64,000 nt of DNA, taken from contig CAITYU010000377.1 of NCBI GenBank assembly GCA_903896675.1, positions 1 to 64,000 of the forward strand, in the 5' to 3' direction. This document shows, in pieces, positions 34,179 to 43,480 of the stretch. The translations under genes were made by a program, and so were the position numbers. This DNA is from an uncultured Planctomycetaceae bacterium (GTDB lineage: Bacteria; Planctomycetota; Planctomycetia; Planctomycetales; Planctomycetaceae). Below the pieces are notes generated by a model. That model was not told the DNA's origin and made no database searches. It saw nothing but the letters and a program-made list of their open reading frames with translations. Position 1 is the stretch's first letter, and each line of letters opens with the position of its first letter.

Positions 34179-35249
34179 TCAGCCACCGATGTAACGCGAA
34201 TAGAGGGAGCGGGCGACGGCCGGATCACTGGTGCCCCGAATAATCGCGCGCCCATCAGGAAAAATCGTCAACTCCACGTCCGTTTCTCGCAAATCAGAGT
34301 GTTTTTCAGGTCCGTGGAGCTGTAATCGCAGCAGGAATTTATTCAGAGTCACATGTCCTGAATTCTGCAGGCGGAGTGCGAGTTCGGGCAGAGTTTTCTG
34401 CAGTGGTTCCGGTGGCGTGATCTGAACGGCATTGCGTCCGCAGAGGACTGTGGAGGCTGCTCGCTGGGTTCCGCTGAGCCACAGTCGTTCGCCGTGGCTG
34501 CAGGCTGGGCAGGTGCCGGCGGCTTTCAGAGCTGTCGTTTCCACCTGTCGCATGGCTCCGGTCCAGACATCGAGGATGGTCAGTTGGCAGCCAATTTCGT
34601 GAGCATGTCCTGCGAGGATTTTCAGGGCGAGTGCGGCTTCGAGTGCGGCGGCAACACTGACGGCCGGTCCCAGCACTCCGGCGGTATCGCAGGTTTCGAC
34701 TGAACCGGGTGGAGGCGGGCTGGGCAGCAGGCAGCGAAGGCAGGCAGTGCGGCCGGGCAGGACCGGCATGACCTGGCCATGGCTGCCGGTACAACCGGTG
34801 TAGATCCACGGCGTTCCGGTTTCGAGTGACAGGTCATTGAGCAGGTACCGGATTTCGAAATTGTCGGTGCCGTCGAGCATCAGTGAGACACCGTGTGCCA
34901 GTCGTGGCAGGTTGGTGCAGTCGGCGTCGGCGACGATGGGTTCGATAATCACATCCGAGTTGATTCGTTTCAGACGCCGTTCGGCGGCGATTGCCTTGGG
35001 CAGGTGTTCGGCCACATCCTGTTCATCGAACAGCATCTGTCGCTGCAGGTTGGACAGTTCGACAAAGTCCCGATCCACGATCCGAATTCTGCCGACTCCG
35101 GCCCTGGTGAGTGCGTCAGCGACCACGCAGCCCAGCGCACCGCAGCCGACCAGCAGCACGCTGCTGTCCCGCAGCCGCTGCTGACCTGCCGCCCCGATGC
35201 CGGAAAACAGCATCTGCTTGTGATAACGGGAGTTCGGTGACGTGGTCAT
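34179..35249 (-). CDS. ThiF/MoeB-family E1-like adenylyltransferase
   Basis: A 356-residue protein of the ThiF/MoeB/HesA family. The nucleotide loop GCGALG is near residue 36, the Arg/Asp signature IVDRDFVELSNLQRQ is intact, and two CxxC pairs for zinc are seen (CLRC and CPAC). It would adenylate the C-terminal Gly-Gly of a small sulfur carrier (ThiS or MoaD). A 100-residue extension after the second CxxC replaces the usual rhodanese domain of MoeBR; it ends RSLYSRYIGG and may itself be a ThiS-like or unrelated domain. The start codon directly follows the stop of the preceding gene (TGAATG). Confidence 0.88.
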   Translation of the reverse strand: MTTSPNSRYHKQMLFSGIGAAGQQRLRDSSVLLVGCGALGCVVADALTRAGVGRIRIVDRDFVELSNLQRQMLFDEQDVAEHLPKAIAAERRLKRINSDVIIEPIVADADCTNLPRLAHGVSLMLDGTDNFEIRYLLNDLSLETGTPWIYTGCTGSHGQVMPVLPGRTACLRCLLPSPPPPGSVETCDTAGVLGPAVSVAAALEAALALKILAGHAHEIGCQLTILDVWTGAMRQVETTALKAAGTCPACSHGERLWLSGTQRAASTVLCGRNAVQITPPEPLQKTLPELALRLQNSGHVTLNKFLLRLQLHGPEKHSDLRETDVELTIFPDGRAIIRGTSDPAVARSLYSRYIGG

Positions 35250-36860
35250 TCAGGTAACCGCTGCACTGGGTTCATCGAGGAATCGTCGGAGGACATTGGC
35301 TGTGATTCTGGAGATCTGCTGATCCACAGGCAGAGACGCCACGTAGTTGATGGAACCGACGGAGAATACCGCACCTTTGGAGTCTGTTTCCAGCAGCACC
35401 ATTTCCGCTCCGCCGTTATCGGGATTGGTTCCGCGAGCCAGCAGTCTGGTCTGGGGTGGAGAACTGGCCGAGCGTTTGTCAGTTTCGTGTCCGGAGGCTC
35501 CGCCGGGGCAGCGTCTGTGCAGGCATTCCTCGCCGAACAGCTGTCCGTTACGCAGGCCGGTGCCGGCAAACACCCAGTGTGCTTCATCCTGCACCTGGTA
35601 GGGCGCACCGGTCATGGCGCCGGCCGGCGTAAAGACAACTCCCAGCAGGCTGGCTTCTGATTCATGTCGCATCCCGAAACGGCTGTCGCAGCCGTTCATG
35701 CCGCTGCTCCAGAGCGACTGAATGCAGCCATTGTGAACCGTCATGGCAGCATCGTGAAGCTGCACTTCGCAGTTCAGTCCATTGCCACCGAGGTACATCA
35801 GTCTGCCACCGGTGTGCTGCACCCAGTGCCGGACCTGCCGGTACATGGGCAGGCTCCAGTATTCCGGATGCACAGCGATGATCAGTACGCGGTAATCCTG
35901 CAGGTTCAGCGTACCGTCGTGCAACTGAGTCTCTGCGTAGTAGTCGTAGTCGAAATGCTCGCGTTCGAGCCAGCCGAGCAGACGCCATTCCGCGGGTGCG
36001 AGGTGACAGGCCTGGCGACCTTCGATGGGATCCGTGATGGCCTCTGTGAAGTCCACATCGCAGAAGGGTTCCGGTCTTTCGAATGACAGCGGAGCATACC
36101 TGGGATAACCCCAGGTACCGTGTTCCGGATCGGCGTAACGCTTCAGTTCGACTCGTGAATTGACTGTGGGTGTCTGCGGCAACTGATCGGCATGAATGTA
36201 GTTGCTGCGTCCGCCGAACGAGTTGTAGGCGTTCCAGGTGATATTCGAGGCGAGTACGGCGACTTTCGCCTGTGGTTTGCGGGGGGCGACGATCCACGGG
36301 AAGGAGAACTGCCGCCCTGAGCGATCCTGGGCGCGGAAATAATACAGCCCGCTGCGTTCCGGTGCCTGCACGAACTGCCGGTGCGTGACGGATGTGTAAC
36401 CGACGCTGTTCCAGCGACAGCCGGTCTGAGTGTAGTCACCGTCCGGCGTGACCTGCATAACGGCTCGTGGCCCGTGTTCATCGTGCCAGCCGAGCTGCCG
36501 TACAAGTTCCGGTTGCCAGCCGTACCGCCACAACTGCAGCCGATAGGCATCAACGGCGTGGACTCGGAATTCGGATTCATCTCCGGCGCGCACCCATTTG
36601 GGCCACGCATACCCCAGCAGTCCGTCAGCCAGCAGGCGGAATTGCACGGGTTCGCAAAGGGGCAGGGTGACGTGCGAAATTTTTGCGCCGAAACCATCCT
36701 TGCGCAGAATCACCCGATAATGGCCGGCGGGCAGATCCAGCCAGACGCTGCCACTGGCTCGCGAACGAGTCTCCCACGACTGTCCTGCATCATCGACGAA
36801 TTCCAGCAGTACATCGGGGAGTGCGACATAGCGTTCGTCACTGACATAGCCGATTTTCAT
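35250..36860 (-). CDS. N,N-dimethylformamidase beta-subunit-like protein
   Basis: A 536-residue protein. The C-terminal two-thirds match the family named after the large subunit of dimethylformamidase: FSFPWIVAP, VAVLASNITWNAYNSFGGRSN, a HPEYW motif, and GGRLMYLGGNG with the glutaminase-like fold. The N-terminal part is a beta-rich region with LDLPAGHYRVILRKDGF (carboxypeptidase-regulatory-like). No signal peptide is seen. The natural substrate in planctomycetes is unknown. It is the first gene of the run leading to thiF-like, ubiA-like and mqnE genes, but a role in menaquinone synthesis is not implied by the family. Confidence 0.8.
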   Translation of the reverse strand: MKIGYVSDERYVALPDVLLEFVDDAGQSWETRSRASGSVWLDLPAGHYRVILRKDGFGAKISHVTLPLCEPVQFRLLADGLLGYAWPKWVRAGDESEFRVHAVDAYRLQLWRYGWQPELVRQLGWHDEHGPRAVMQVTPDGDYTQTGCRWNSVGYTSVTHRQFVQAPERSGLYYFRAQDRSGRQFSFPWIVAPRKPQAKVAVLASNITWNAYNSFGGRSNYIHADQLPQTPTVNSRVELKRYADPEHGTWGYPRYAPLSFERPEPFCDVDFTEAITDPIEGRQACHLAPAEWRLLGWLEREHFDYDYYAETQLHDGTLNLQDYRVLIIAVHPEYWSLPMYRQVRHWVQHTGGRLMYLGGNGLNCEVQLHDAAMTVHNGCIQSLWSSGMNGCDSRFGMRHESEASLLGVVFTPAGAMTGAPYQVQDEAHWVFAGTGLRNGQLFGEECLHRRCPGGASGHETDKRSASSPPQTRLLARGTNPDNGGAEMVLLETDSKGAVFSVGSINYVASLPVDQQISRITANVLRRFLDEPSAAVT

Positions 36861-36947
36861 GCGAGCGGATCCGGTTCAGTGCTGCGTGTTGAGACAGTCT
36901 GAGACTGATTAGCGAGCAGCATAGCAGAGAACGCGACGGCCGTCGTC

Positions 36948-37139
36948 TCAGGGGCGAGCGGCCAGCGGTCGGAACAGCGGGCTCTGTTCGGCTGCCTGCT
37001 CGGGCCTGCTGTGGATCTCTTCGCAGCGCAGGCACCGTCGCGGTTCGCCGGTCATTTCTCCGTCAATTTCGACACCACAGCACTGGCAGATGAAGCCACG
37101 CTGCACAAAGACGGAAATTCTCATTACGAGATCGCCCAT
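36948..37139 (-). CDS. Small putative zinc-ribbon protein
   Basis: A 63-residue protein with a compact Cys pattern, FICQCCGVEIDGEMTG followed by RRCLRC, that could bind one zinc ion through CxCC and CxxC. The tail is without features. It begins at ATG 37139 (an ATG five codons later is possible) and lies 87 bases upstream of the DMFase-like gene, 172 bases after pgsA. I recognise no named family. The conserved-looking Cys layout favours a real gene. Confidence 0.6.
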   Translation of the reverse strand: MGDLVMRISVFVQRGFICQCCGVEIDGEMTGEPRRCLRCEEIHSRPEQAAEQSPLFRPLAARP

Positions 37140-37311
37140 GGGAATCTGCTTTTGGGGAGGTGGAGAGGAGCAGGAACGAGGCTGGTGTCGGACGCGGTGC
37201 CGCCGCCTGAGCTGGCGAATCTTTGCCCGTCATCGTGTTATAGACGCCATGTGCCGGGAGGCCAGTGTGCAGCGATTCGGGTGAAGGGCGTCCAGAGCTG
37301 GCTGGGGGGTG

Positions 37312-37995
37312 TTACGCGTCGCGGAGCAGCGAGAATCCGCGGGCTACGTAGACGGCACCGCTGTAGAGAGTTGCAGCGACAGCCAGATACAGCGTGGCAT
37401 CGCGGAACATGGCGGTCCAGCTGAACTGCAGCAGCGGGGCCATGGACAGCAGGCTGACACTGACGGCGACGCACTGCAGCACCATTTTCAGTTTGCCGAT
37501 GAAGCTGGCGGAAAAGTCCTTGCCTTCTTTTTCGAGGATGCCGCGGAGGCTGGAGACGAACATTTCCCGTCCGATGATGATGATCACCATCCATGCCCGG
37601 ACGCCGGAATCCGGCTGCGTCTGATGTTCGAGGAGAAACACAAAGGTTCCACAGACGATGACTTTATCGACGAATGGGTCGAGTATGCGGCCGAGGACGG
37701 TGATCTGTTTGTTGCGTCGCGCGATGTAGCCGTCCAGTGCATCGGTGGAGGCTGCGACGATGAACAGGATGGCTGCGAGGATCCACTGGCTGGTCAGGGC
37801 GATCATGGCGAACAGACCGAAGGCCAGCAGCAGTCGTGAGCCGGTGATCAGGTTGGGCAGATTCAGCGCGTGGCGACCCAGGACAGCGGGGCGTTCAGCG
37901 GTGGATGCGGCCTGAGAAGAATTCATAACGGGGAGCGCTGATTTGGAAGGACGCCGAGTGGACCAGCTGTACTGCAGGATGCTGCGGTCGAGCAT
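37312..37995 (-). CDS. pgsA: CDP-diacylglycerol--glycerol-3-phosphate phosphatidyltransferase
   Basis: A 227-residue membrane enzyme making phosphatidylglycerol phosphate from CDP-diacylglycerol and glycerol-3-phosphate. The CDP-alcohol phosphotransferase signature is complete (DALDGYIAR, then GRILDPFVDK), and NLPNLITGSRLLL opens the catalytic part. The ATG at 37995 has AGGA at a good distance and gives a 45-residue polar extension. An ATG at 37926 is a shorter alternative. It is divergent from the MFS transporter gene. Four to six membrane segments are predicted. Confidence 0.92.
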   Translation of the reverse strand: MLDRSILQYSWSTRRPSKSALPVMNSSQAASTAERPAVLGRHALNLPNLITGSRLLLAFGLFAMIALTSQWILAAILFIVAASTDALDGYIARRNKQITVLGRILDPFVDKVIVCGTFVFLLEHQTQPDSGVRAWMVIIIIGREMFVSSLRGILEKEGKDFSASFIGKLKMVLQCVAVSVSLLSMAPLLQFSWTAMFRDATLYLAVAATLYSGAVYVARGFSLLRDA

Positions 37996-38309
37996 TCTCG
38001 TATCCTGTCATTCCGCCGTGATTTACACAAACGCGACGATGAAAAAAGCGGTGTTTCTGTTGAAATCCCGGGGATCCGGAATCGTTGATTTTTCGCAGCA
38101 GAGGCTCAAAGTCGGCACTGTTATTCGTGAATTCGCGGAATCGGTGCGGAATGCACTGGCATTGCGGATGCCGAGTGATCTCGGGTTTCTGAGGGTTGGT
38201 TGGTTGAACGATTGCCACGGATCTGACACAGTGTTCTGAGAAAAACTTCGGCCCTGTCTGCGGGGCTGTTCAGGATCCTTCCCGTTCGCTGCATTCAGGA
38301 GCGATTCGC
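37996..38309. other. 314-base divergent intergenic region
   Basis: It separates pgsA (minus) from the MFS transporter (plus) and holds their promoters. I found no consensus promoter or small gene that I could defend. Confidence 0.5.
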
Positions 38310-39830
38310 TTGCACGCTGATCTTCCCACCTCCGGGCCCGACTTGTCCGCAACTTCTCATACCGGTCCCTGGTACCGTGCCCTGAATCGGTATCACTGGT
38401 TCGTGCTGGTGGTGTCGGCTCTGGGCTGGCTGTTTGACTGTCTGGACCAGCAGCTGTTCATTCTGGCACGACCGGCAGCGATGAATGACCTGCTGAGTCA
38501 TATCAAGGATGCGAAGCTGCTGGCCAGTGAATCGCAGAAGTACGGTGACATTGCGACGTCGGTGTTTATTGCCGGCTGGGCGACCGGCGGGTTGATTTTC
38601 GGGATGCTGGGGGATCGCATCGGTCGTGCGAAGACGATGCTGATCACGATTCTGATGTATTCCATGTTTACGGGGCTCAGTGCGTTTTCCGTCAGCGTTT
38701 ATGACTTCGCCTTTTACCGCTTTCTGACGGGTCTGGGTGTGGGCGGTGAGTTCGCGGTGGGCGTGGCTTTGGTGGCCGAGGTGATGCCTGCGGTGGCTCG
38801 ACCGTATGCTCTTTCTCTGCTGCAGGCTTTGTCGGCTTTCGGGAACATCAGTGCAGCGCTGATCAATCTGGGGCTGGGGGTGGCTGAGGGCGAGGGATTT
38901 GTGACCAGTCCGTGGCGGATTATGTTCTGCATCGGTGCTTTGCCGGCACTGCTGACGATTGTGATTCGACGAAATCTGAAGGAGCCGGAGGCGTGGCAGA
39001 GAAGTCGGGCTGAGGGTCGGGTGGTGTCCACGACGGAGACGTATCGTGAACTGTTCGGGCATCCGGTCTGGCGGCGGCATGCACTGCTGGGACTGGCACT
39101 GGCGTGTTCGGGGGTGATTGGATTGTGGGCTGTGGGTTTTTATGTACCCGACCTGACTCGCACGGTGCAGACGAAGCCGGTGACGGAGGCGATTTACGCG
39201 GCTGAAATTCAGGCGGCCCGGACCGCCGGTGATGCAGCTCGCGTGGCCGCTTTGCAGCAGGTGCAGCAGGCGATTGCGGCCAATAAACTGGAAGGGCTCA
39301 GCACCGAGCTGCAGGACGTGAAGAAGTCGGTGGATCCGAAGATCAAGGGCCGTCTGACGTACTATCAGAGCTACAGTTCGATAGCCATCAACATTGGGGC
39401 GTTCTGCGGGATGTTTGGTTTTGGGGCACTGTCGCAGCGGATTGGTCGCAAGCCCACATTTGCGATTGCTCTGGTGGCTGCGTTTGTTTCGACTGTCACG
39501 GTGTTCTGGACGCTGCAGGATCTGTGGCAGATCTTTGTGCTGGTGCCGATTATGGGGTTCTGTCAGTTGAGTCTGTTTGGCGGATATGCGGTGTATTTTC
39601 CGGAGTTGTTTCCGACGCGACTGCGGTCGACGGGAGTCAGTTTCTGTTACAACGTGGGGCGTTTTGTGGCTGCAGTGGGACCGCTGGTGAAGATGTGGCT
39701 GAATGAGGTCTTCAAGGAGACGGCTGAGCCATTGCGGTACGCTGGTGTCACGATGTGTCTGGTCTTCCTGGTGGGACTGGTGGTGCTGCCGTTCCTCCCG
39801 GAGACTCTGGGCAAGCCATTGCCGGAGTGA
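38310..39830 (+). CDS. MFS transporter
   Basis: A 506-residue transporter with twelve membrane segments. It starts at TTG 38310, behind AGGAG at eight bases; no ATG is available before the second membrane segment. The MFS loop 2-3 motif is GDRIGRAK, and the fifth segment shows GLGVGGEFAVG, as in sugar/organic acid (SHS or MHS-like) transporters. A charged helical insert of about 65 residues (AAEIQAARTAGDAARVAAL, then VKKSVDPKIKG) follows segment seven. The substrate is unknown. It is followed after 29 bases by a secreted HExxH protein and then a GntP permease. Confidence 0.9.
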   Translation: MHADLPTSGPDLSATSHTGPWYRALNRYHWFVLVVSALGWLFDCLDQQLFILARPAAMNDLLSHIKDAKLLASESQKYGDIATSVFIAGWATGGLIFGMLGDRIGRAKTMLITILMYSMFTGLSAFSVSVYDFAFYRFLTGLGVGGEFAVGVALVAEVMPAVARPYALSLLQALSAFGNISAALINLGLGVAEGEGFVTSPWRIMFCIGALPALLTIVIRRNLKEPEAWQRSRAEGRVVSTTETYRELFGHPVWRRHALLGLALACSGVIGLWAVGFYVPDLTRTVQTKPVTEAIYAAEIQAARTAGDAARVAALQQVQQAIAANKLEGLSTELQDVKKSVDPKIKGRLTYYQSYSSIAINIGAFCGMFGFGALSQRIGRKPTFAIALVAAFVSTVTVFWTLQDLWQIFVLVPIMGFCQLSLFGGYAVYFPELFPTRLRSTGVSFCYNVGRFVAAVGPLVKMWLNEVFKETAEPLRYAGVTMCLVFLVGLVVLPFLPETLGKPLPE

Positions 39831-39859
39831 GATCCGCAGCGTGGCAGGCAGGTGTGCCG

Positions 39860-41239
39860 ATGAAGAGTGATGCGCGGAAGGTCAATGCCGGTCTTCGCGG
39901 CGGGCTGCTGTGTTTTGCAGTTTCTGCAATTCTGCTGCTGTCCGGGGGACCGCTGTTGGCGCAGGTACGGCTGCCGGACGACCGTCCGGCGCTGGATGTG
40001 GCAGCATTGGAAGCGGCGGGTTTGAGGGTGTATCGTTCGCGGCATCTGGTGCTGGTTTCTGATGCTCCGATTGAGCAGTGTCAGGATCTGCCGGGGCTGG
40101 TGGATCGTTTTTATCCGGCGCTGCAGCAGACGCTGGGTCCGCTGGCACCGGCTGTCGGTGGTGCGGAGTTTCAGGTCACTGGTTACCTGATGGATGCGCG
40201 GGAGCGGTTTCAGCAGGCGGGGGTACTGCCGGATGGTGATTTCGTGATTCGTCACGGTCGTCATCTGGGGTATCAGTTCTGGATGAACAATCAGCCTTCC
40301 GACTATTATCGGCGTCATTTGCTGCTGCACGAGGTTGTGCACTGTTATCTGATGTGCGAGCACGGGATGCGGGACATTCCGCCGCTGTGGTACACGGAGG
40401 GTGTTGCCGAGATGCTGGCGACGCATCGGTTGCAGCCGCTGCAGTTCGGGATCCTGCCTGAGCAGTTGAATGGTTTTGAGGGCTGGGGGCGGATTGCCGA
40501 GCTGCGGCGACGCCCGCTGGACCCTGCCGGCGACGTGTCTGAGGGCGTGTTGCTGGATGACGTGCTGAATCCGGCCAGTCGGATTTTTCTTTCCGACCTG
40601 CGGTATGCTCAGGCGTGGGGTCTGGTGTGGCTGTTGCGGAATCATCCTGAACTGCAGCGACCGTTTGCGGGCCTGTTTCGGGTACGCACACGGGCGCAGT
40701 TTGATACAGCGACAGCGGGGATATCAGCGGAGCAGTTGCAGCGGCTGGGGATTGTGTGGCAGTTGATGCTGGATGCGTGGGAGGAGGGCTTTGATCCGGA
40801 GCGGTCGTTTCCATTGCTGAACCCGGAATGGCAGTTGTGGTCGGAGGTGTCGGCGAGGCCACAGCAGTTGCAGGTGCAGGCGGAGCGGGGCTGGCAGCCG
40901 AGTGGTTACTGGTTTGGTGCAGAGACGCGAATTCGGCTGTCGGCAGCAGGACGGAGTGTGCTGCAGGCGGCGGGTGCGGACGGTGCGCGGGCGTGGGAAT
41001 CGGAGCCTGCGGGAATTACGATCGATTATGCTCAGGGGCGACCACTGGGTGAGCTGCAGGCGGTGCTGGTGAAGCGTGAACCGGACGGAGTACCGCAGCG
41101 GCTGTCGGTGGGAGCGGGCAGTGAGCTGCAGGTGCCTGCGGGCAGTGAGTTATGGCTGCGAATCAATGATTTCGAGGGTCAGCGGCGTGGGAATTCCGGG
41201 GGCTATCAGGTGCAGTTGCAGTCGGCAGCGGACCGCTGA
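39860..41239 (+). CDS. Secreted HExxH metalloprotease-like protein (DUF1570-like)
   Basis: A 459-residue protein. The ATG at 39860 opens a signal peptide (LLCFAVSAILLLSGGPLLAQ). A zinc-metallopeptidase site HEVVH is followed by YTEGVAEML, giving HExxH plus a downstream Glu as in gluzincins. This region resembles DUF1570. The last 120 residues form a separate beta-rich domain (YWFGAETRIRLSAAGRSV; LWLRINDFEG) like PA-IL-type lectin or proprotein convertase-P domains, possibly sugar binding. Proteolytic activity is predicted, not known. It sits between two transporter genes on the plus strand. Confidence 0.8.
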   Translation: MKSDARKVNAGLRGGLLCFAVSAILLLSGGPLLAQVRLPDDRPALDVAALEAAGLRVYRSRHLVLVSDAPIEQCQDLPGLVDRFYPALQQTLGPLAPAVGGAEFQVTGYLMDARERFQQAGVLPDGDFVIRHGRHLGYQFWMNNQPSDYYRRHLLLHEVVHCYLMCEHGMRDIPPLWYTEGVAEMLATHRLQPLQFGILPEQLNGFEGWGRIAELRRRPLDPAGDVSEGVLLDDVLNPASRIFLSDLRYAQAWGLVWLLRNHPELQRPFAGLFRVRTRAQFDTATAGISAEQLQRLGIVWQLMLDAWEEGFDPERSFPLLNPEWQLWSEVSARPQQLQVQAERGWQPSGYWFGAETRIRLSAAGRSVLQAAGADGARAWESEPAGITIDYAQGRPLGELQAVLVKREPDGVPQRLSVGAGSELQVPAGSELWLRINDFEGQRRGNSGGYQVQLQSAADR

Positions 41240-41277
41240 GCCAACTGACGGACTGTGATCGTGCGGGGACTGAACTG

Positions 41278-42660
41278 ATGCTGGGAATAGTGGCGATTCT
41301 GGCTTCGCTGACACTGCTGATGCTGCTGGCCTATCGGGGTGCGAGCGTAATCGCTCTGGCTCCGGTGTGTCTGTTACTGGCTGTGATGGCGGATCCGGCG
41401 ACACCGCTGCTGGCCGGGTATACGCAGGTGTTCATGCCCGGTGTGGGGCGCTTCATTGCGCAATATTTTCCGTTGTTTCTGCTGGGTGCGGTCTTTGGTC
41501 GGCTGATGGAGGCAGCGGGGGCGGCGCGGCGGATTGCGGTGTTCATCACGGAGCTGCTGGGTGCAGAGCGTGCGGTGCTGGCGGTGGTGCTGACCTGTGC
41601 CGTGCTGACTGGCGGGGGTGTGTCGTTGTTTGTGGTGGTGTTTGCGGTGCAGCCGATTGCCGATTATCTGTTTCGTCGGGCGGACGTGCCGCGGCGTCTG
41701 ATTCCGGCGGCGATTGCTCTGGGTTCATTCACATTCACGATGACGGCACTGCCGGGGACAGTGCAGCTGCCCAATCTGATTCCGATGCAGTGGTTTGGAA
41801 CAACGGCGTTTGCGGCGGCGGGGCCGGGTTTGGTGGCATCCGTGGCGATGTTTGCGGCGGGGATGTTGTGGCTGGGTCGGCGAGTGCGAGCGGCGCAGCA
41901 GCGGGGTGAAGGTTACGGGGGCGGGCAGGTGGCGCAGTCAGCGGTGTCGACGGAGGCCGGGCCGTTGCCGGGGACAGTCGCCGCGTTCGCTCCGATTCTG
42001 TGCGTGATCGTGGCCAATTTTGTGCTGTCGCAGTGGGTTCTGCCGAAGCTGAATGCCGGTTATCTGGCGGATGCGAGGTTTGGTGGGACGACTCTGGCGA
42101 AGGTGCTGGGAACGTGGTCGGCGCTGCTGTCGATGCTGCTGGCGATTGGGCTGGCGGCGCTGCTGTTTGGCCGGTCATTTCGGACTGTGAATGAGTGGCT
42201 GGGAGAAGGAGCGAAGTCGTGTCTGCTGCCGGTGTTCAACACGGCGACCGAGTATGGGTATGGGACCACGATCGCGTCACTGGCGGGGTTTGCGGCGATT
42301 CGGGACTGGCTGAGTTCCTTAAGTCCGGGGAATCCGCTGGTATCGGAAGCTGTGACGGTGAACATTCTGGCGGGTATCACCGGCTCGGCATCGGGGGGCT
42401 TAAGTCTGGCACTGGAGTCGATGGGGAAGGTCTACGCGTCTCAGGCGCAGGCGGGTCTGGTGGATCCGGAGCTGCTGCATCGTGTGGCGGCGATGTCGTG
42501 TGGCGGGCTGGACAGTCTGCCGCACAACGGGGCGTTGATCACACTGCTGATGATTTGTCGGTGTACTCATCGGGAAAGTTATCCGGACGTGGCTGTGGTG
42601 ACGGTCCTGATTCCGCTGGCGGCCACGGCGCTGGTGGTGCTGTATGGGGCGGGATTGTGA
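41278..42660 (+). CDS. GntP-family permease
   Basis: A 460-residue membrane protein with about twelve segments. The pattern fits the GntP family (gluconate, 3-hydroxybutyrate and related acids): VLTGGGVSLFVVVFAVQPIA, LPGTVQLPNLIPMQ, ITGSASGGLSLAL and SLPHNGALITLL are typical conserved blocks. Uptake of a small organic acid by proton symport is likely; the precise substrate is unknown. ATG 41278, 38 bases after the HExxH gene. It ends 76 bases from a convergent methyltransferase gene. Confidence 0.9.
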   Translation: MLGIVAILASLTLLMLLAYRGASVIALAPVCLLLAVMADPATPLLAGYTQVFMPGVGRFIAQYFPLFLLGAVFGRLMEAAGAARRIAVFITELLGAERAVLAVVLTCAVLTGGGVSLFVVVFAVQPIADYLFRRADVPRRLIPAAIALGSFTFTMTALPGTVQLPNLIPMQWFGTTAFAAAGPGLVASVAMFAAGMLWLGRRVRAAQQRGEGYGGGQVAQSAVSTEAGPLPGTVAAFAPILCVIVANFVLSQWVLPKLNAGYLADARFGGTTLAKVLGTWSALLSMLLAIGLAALLFGRSFRTVNEWLGEGAKSCLLPVFNTATEYGYGTTIASLAGFAAIRDWLSSLSPGNPLVSEAVTVNILAGITGSASGGLSLALESMGKVYASQAQAGLVDPELLHRVAAMSCGGLDSLPHNGALITLLMICRCTHRESYPDVAVVTVLIPLAATALVVLYGAGL

Positions 42661-42736
42661 TCGGGTGGCTGTTGCGGGCTGAGTCTGTTTGTGGCAGTGG
42701 TGGGGTTGGTCACCTGACCGGGATACGGTTTTGTCG

Positions 42737-43480
42737 CTAAGCGTCAGTCTTGCGCAGGACGAACAGCTGGAAGTCGCTGGAGGGCTGGCTGAGTGGTTGT
42801 CCATGGGCGTCGAGCACATGGACGTGGTATCCGCGTTTGCGTGCGAGGTGCCAGAATGTTTGTGGTGCTGTGCGTCCACCGTCTCCCAGCCAGCAGACTC
42901 CGCCTGGTGCCAGCATCTGATCCAGCAGTTGCAGCAGGGGTTCGAAGGCTGACTGCTGGTACAGCAGGTCGCAGCCGATGATGACGGGCCAGGTCGTGTC
43001 TTCCGGTTGCCGCCAGTCGAGCAGCTGAGTGGAGAAGTTGCGGCAGTCGTTCAATTCGGCGTTGCGTGCTGCGAGGACCACGGCGCGGTGTTCGTAGTCG
43101 GTAAAGGTGACGCGATGTCCGCGTCGCAGTGCGGCCAGTCCGACGATGCCGGTGCCGCAGCCCAGCTCCAGAACTCGAGTGCCTGCGGGCCAGTCGGCCT
43201 GCAGGACTGCGTTGATCATGGGGATGGCTGCCGGCCAGACAAAGGCCCAGTAGGGCATGCGGTCATCACTGGTAGCGGCAGCGCTGGCGGATGGTTCATC
43301 GAGCAGTGCGTCGGGGTTGGCTGGCAGCAGCAGTTGCCATGTCTGTCCGTCGATCTGCAGAGTGCCGCGGACCCAGCCACCGGGCAGTGGAAACGGCCCA
43401 TCGGCGGCGATCACCCCGGAGTCCTGTTCAGGCCGGTGGGGAATCAGTTCGGTGCGGAGGTTGACGGGTCGGGGAATCAT
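42737..43480 (-). CDS. SAM-dependent methyltransferase, METTL21/lysine-methyltransferase-like
   Basis: A 247-residue class I methyltransferase. Motif I is VLELGCGTGIVGLAAL, with TDYE as the acidic ribose-binding end of strand two, and CDLLYQ follows in the place of motif IV. The PYWAFVWPAA segment before motif I and the CDLLY motif are typical of the METTL21/eEF-lysine methyltransferase branch, so a protein substrate is likely. ATG 43480 was chosen; a TTG at 43525 would add 15 residues. No ribosome site is clear. The gene is monocistronic. Confidence 0.85.
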   Translation of the reverse strand: MIPRPVNLRTELIPHRPEQDSGVIAADGPFPLPGGWVRGTLQIDGQTWQLLLPANPDALLDEPSASAAATSDDRMPYWAFVWPAAIPMINAVLQADWPAGTRVLELGCGTGIVGLAALRRGHRVTFTDYEHRAVVLAARNAELNDCRNFSTQLLDWRQPEDTTWPVIIGCDLLYQQSAFEPLLQLLDQMLAPGGVCWLGDGGRTAPQTFWHLARKRGYHVHVLDAHGQPLSQPSSDFQLFVLRKTDA

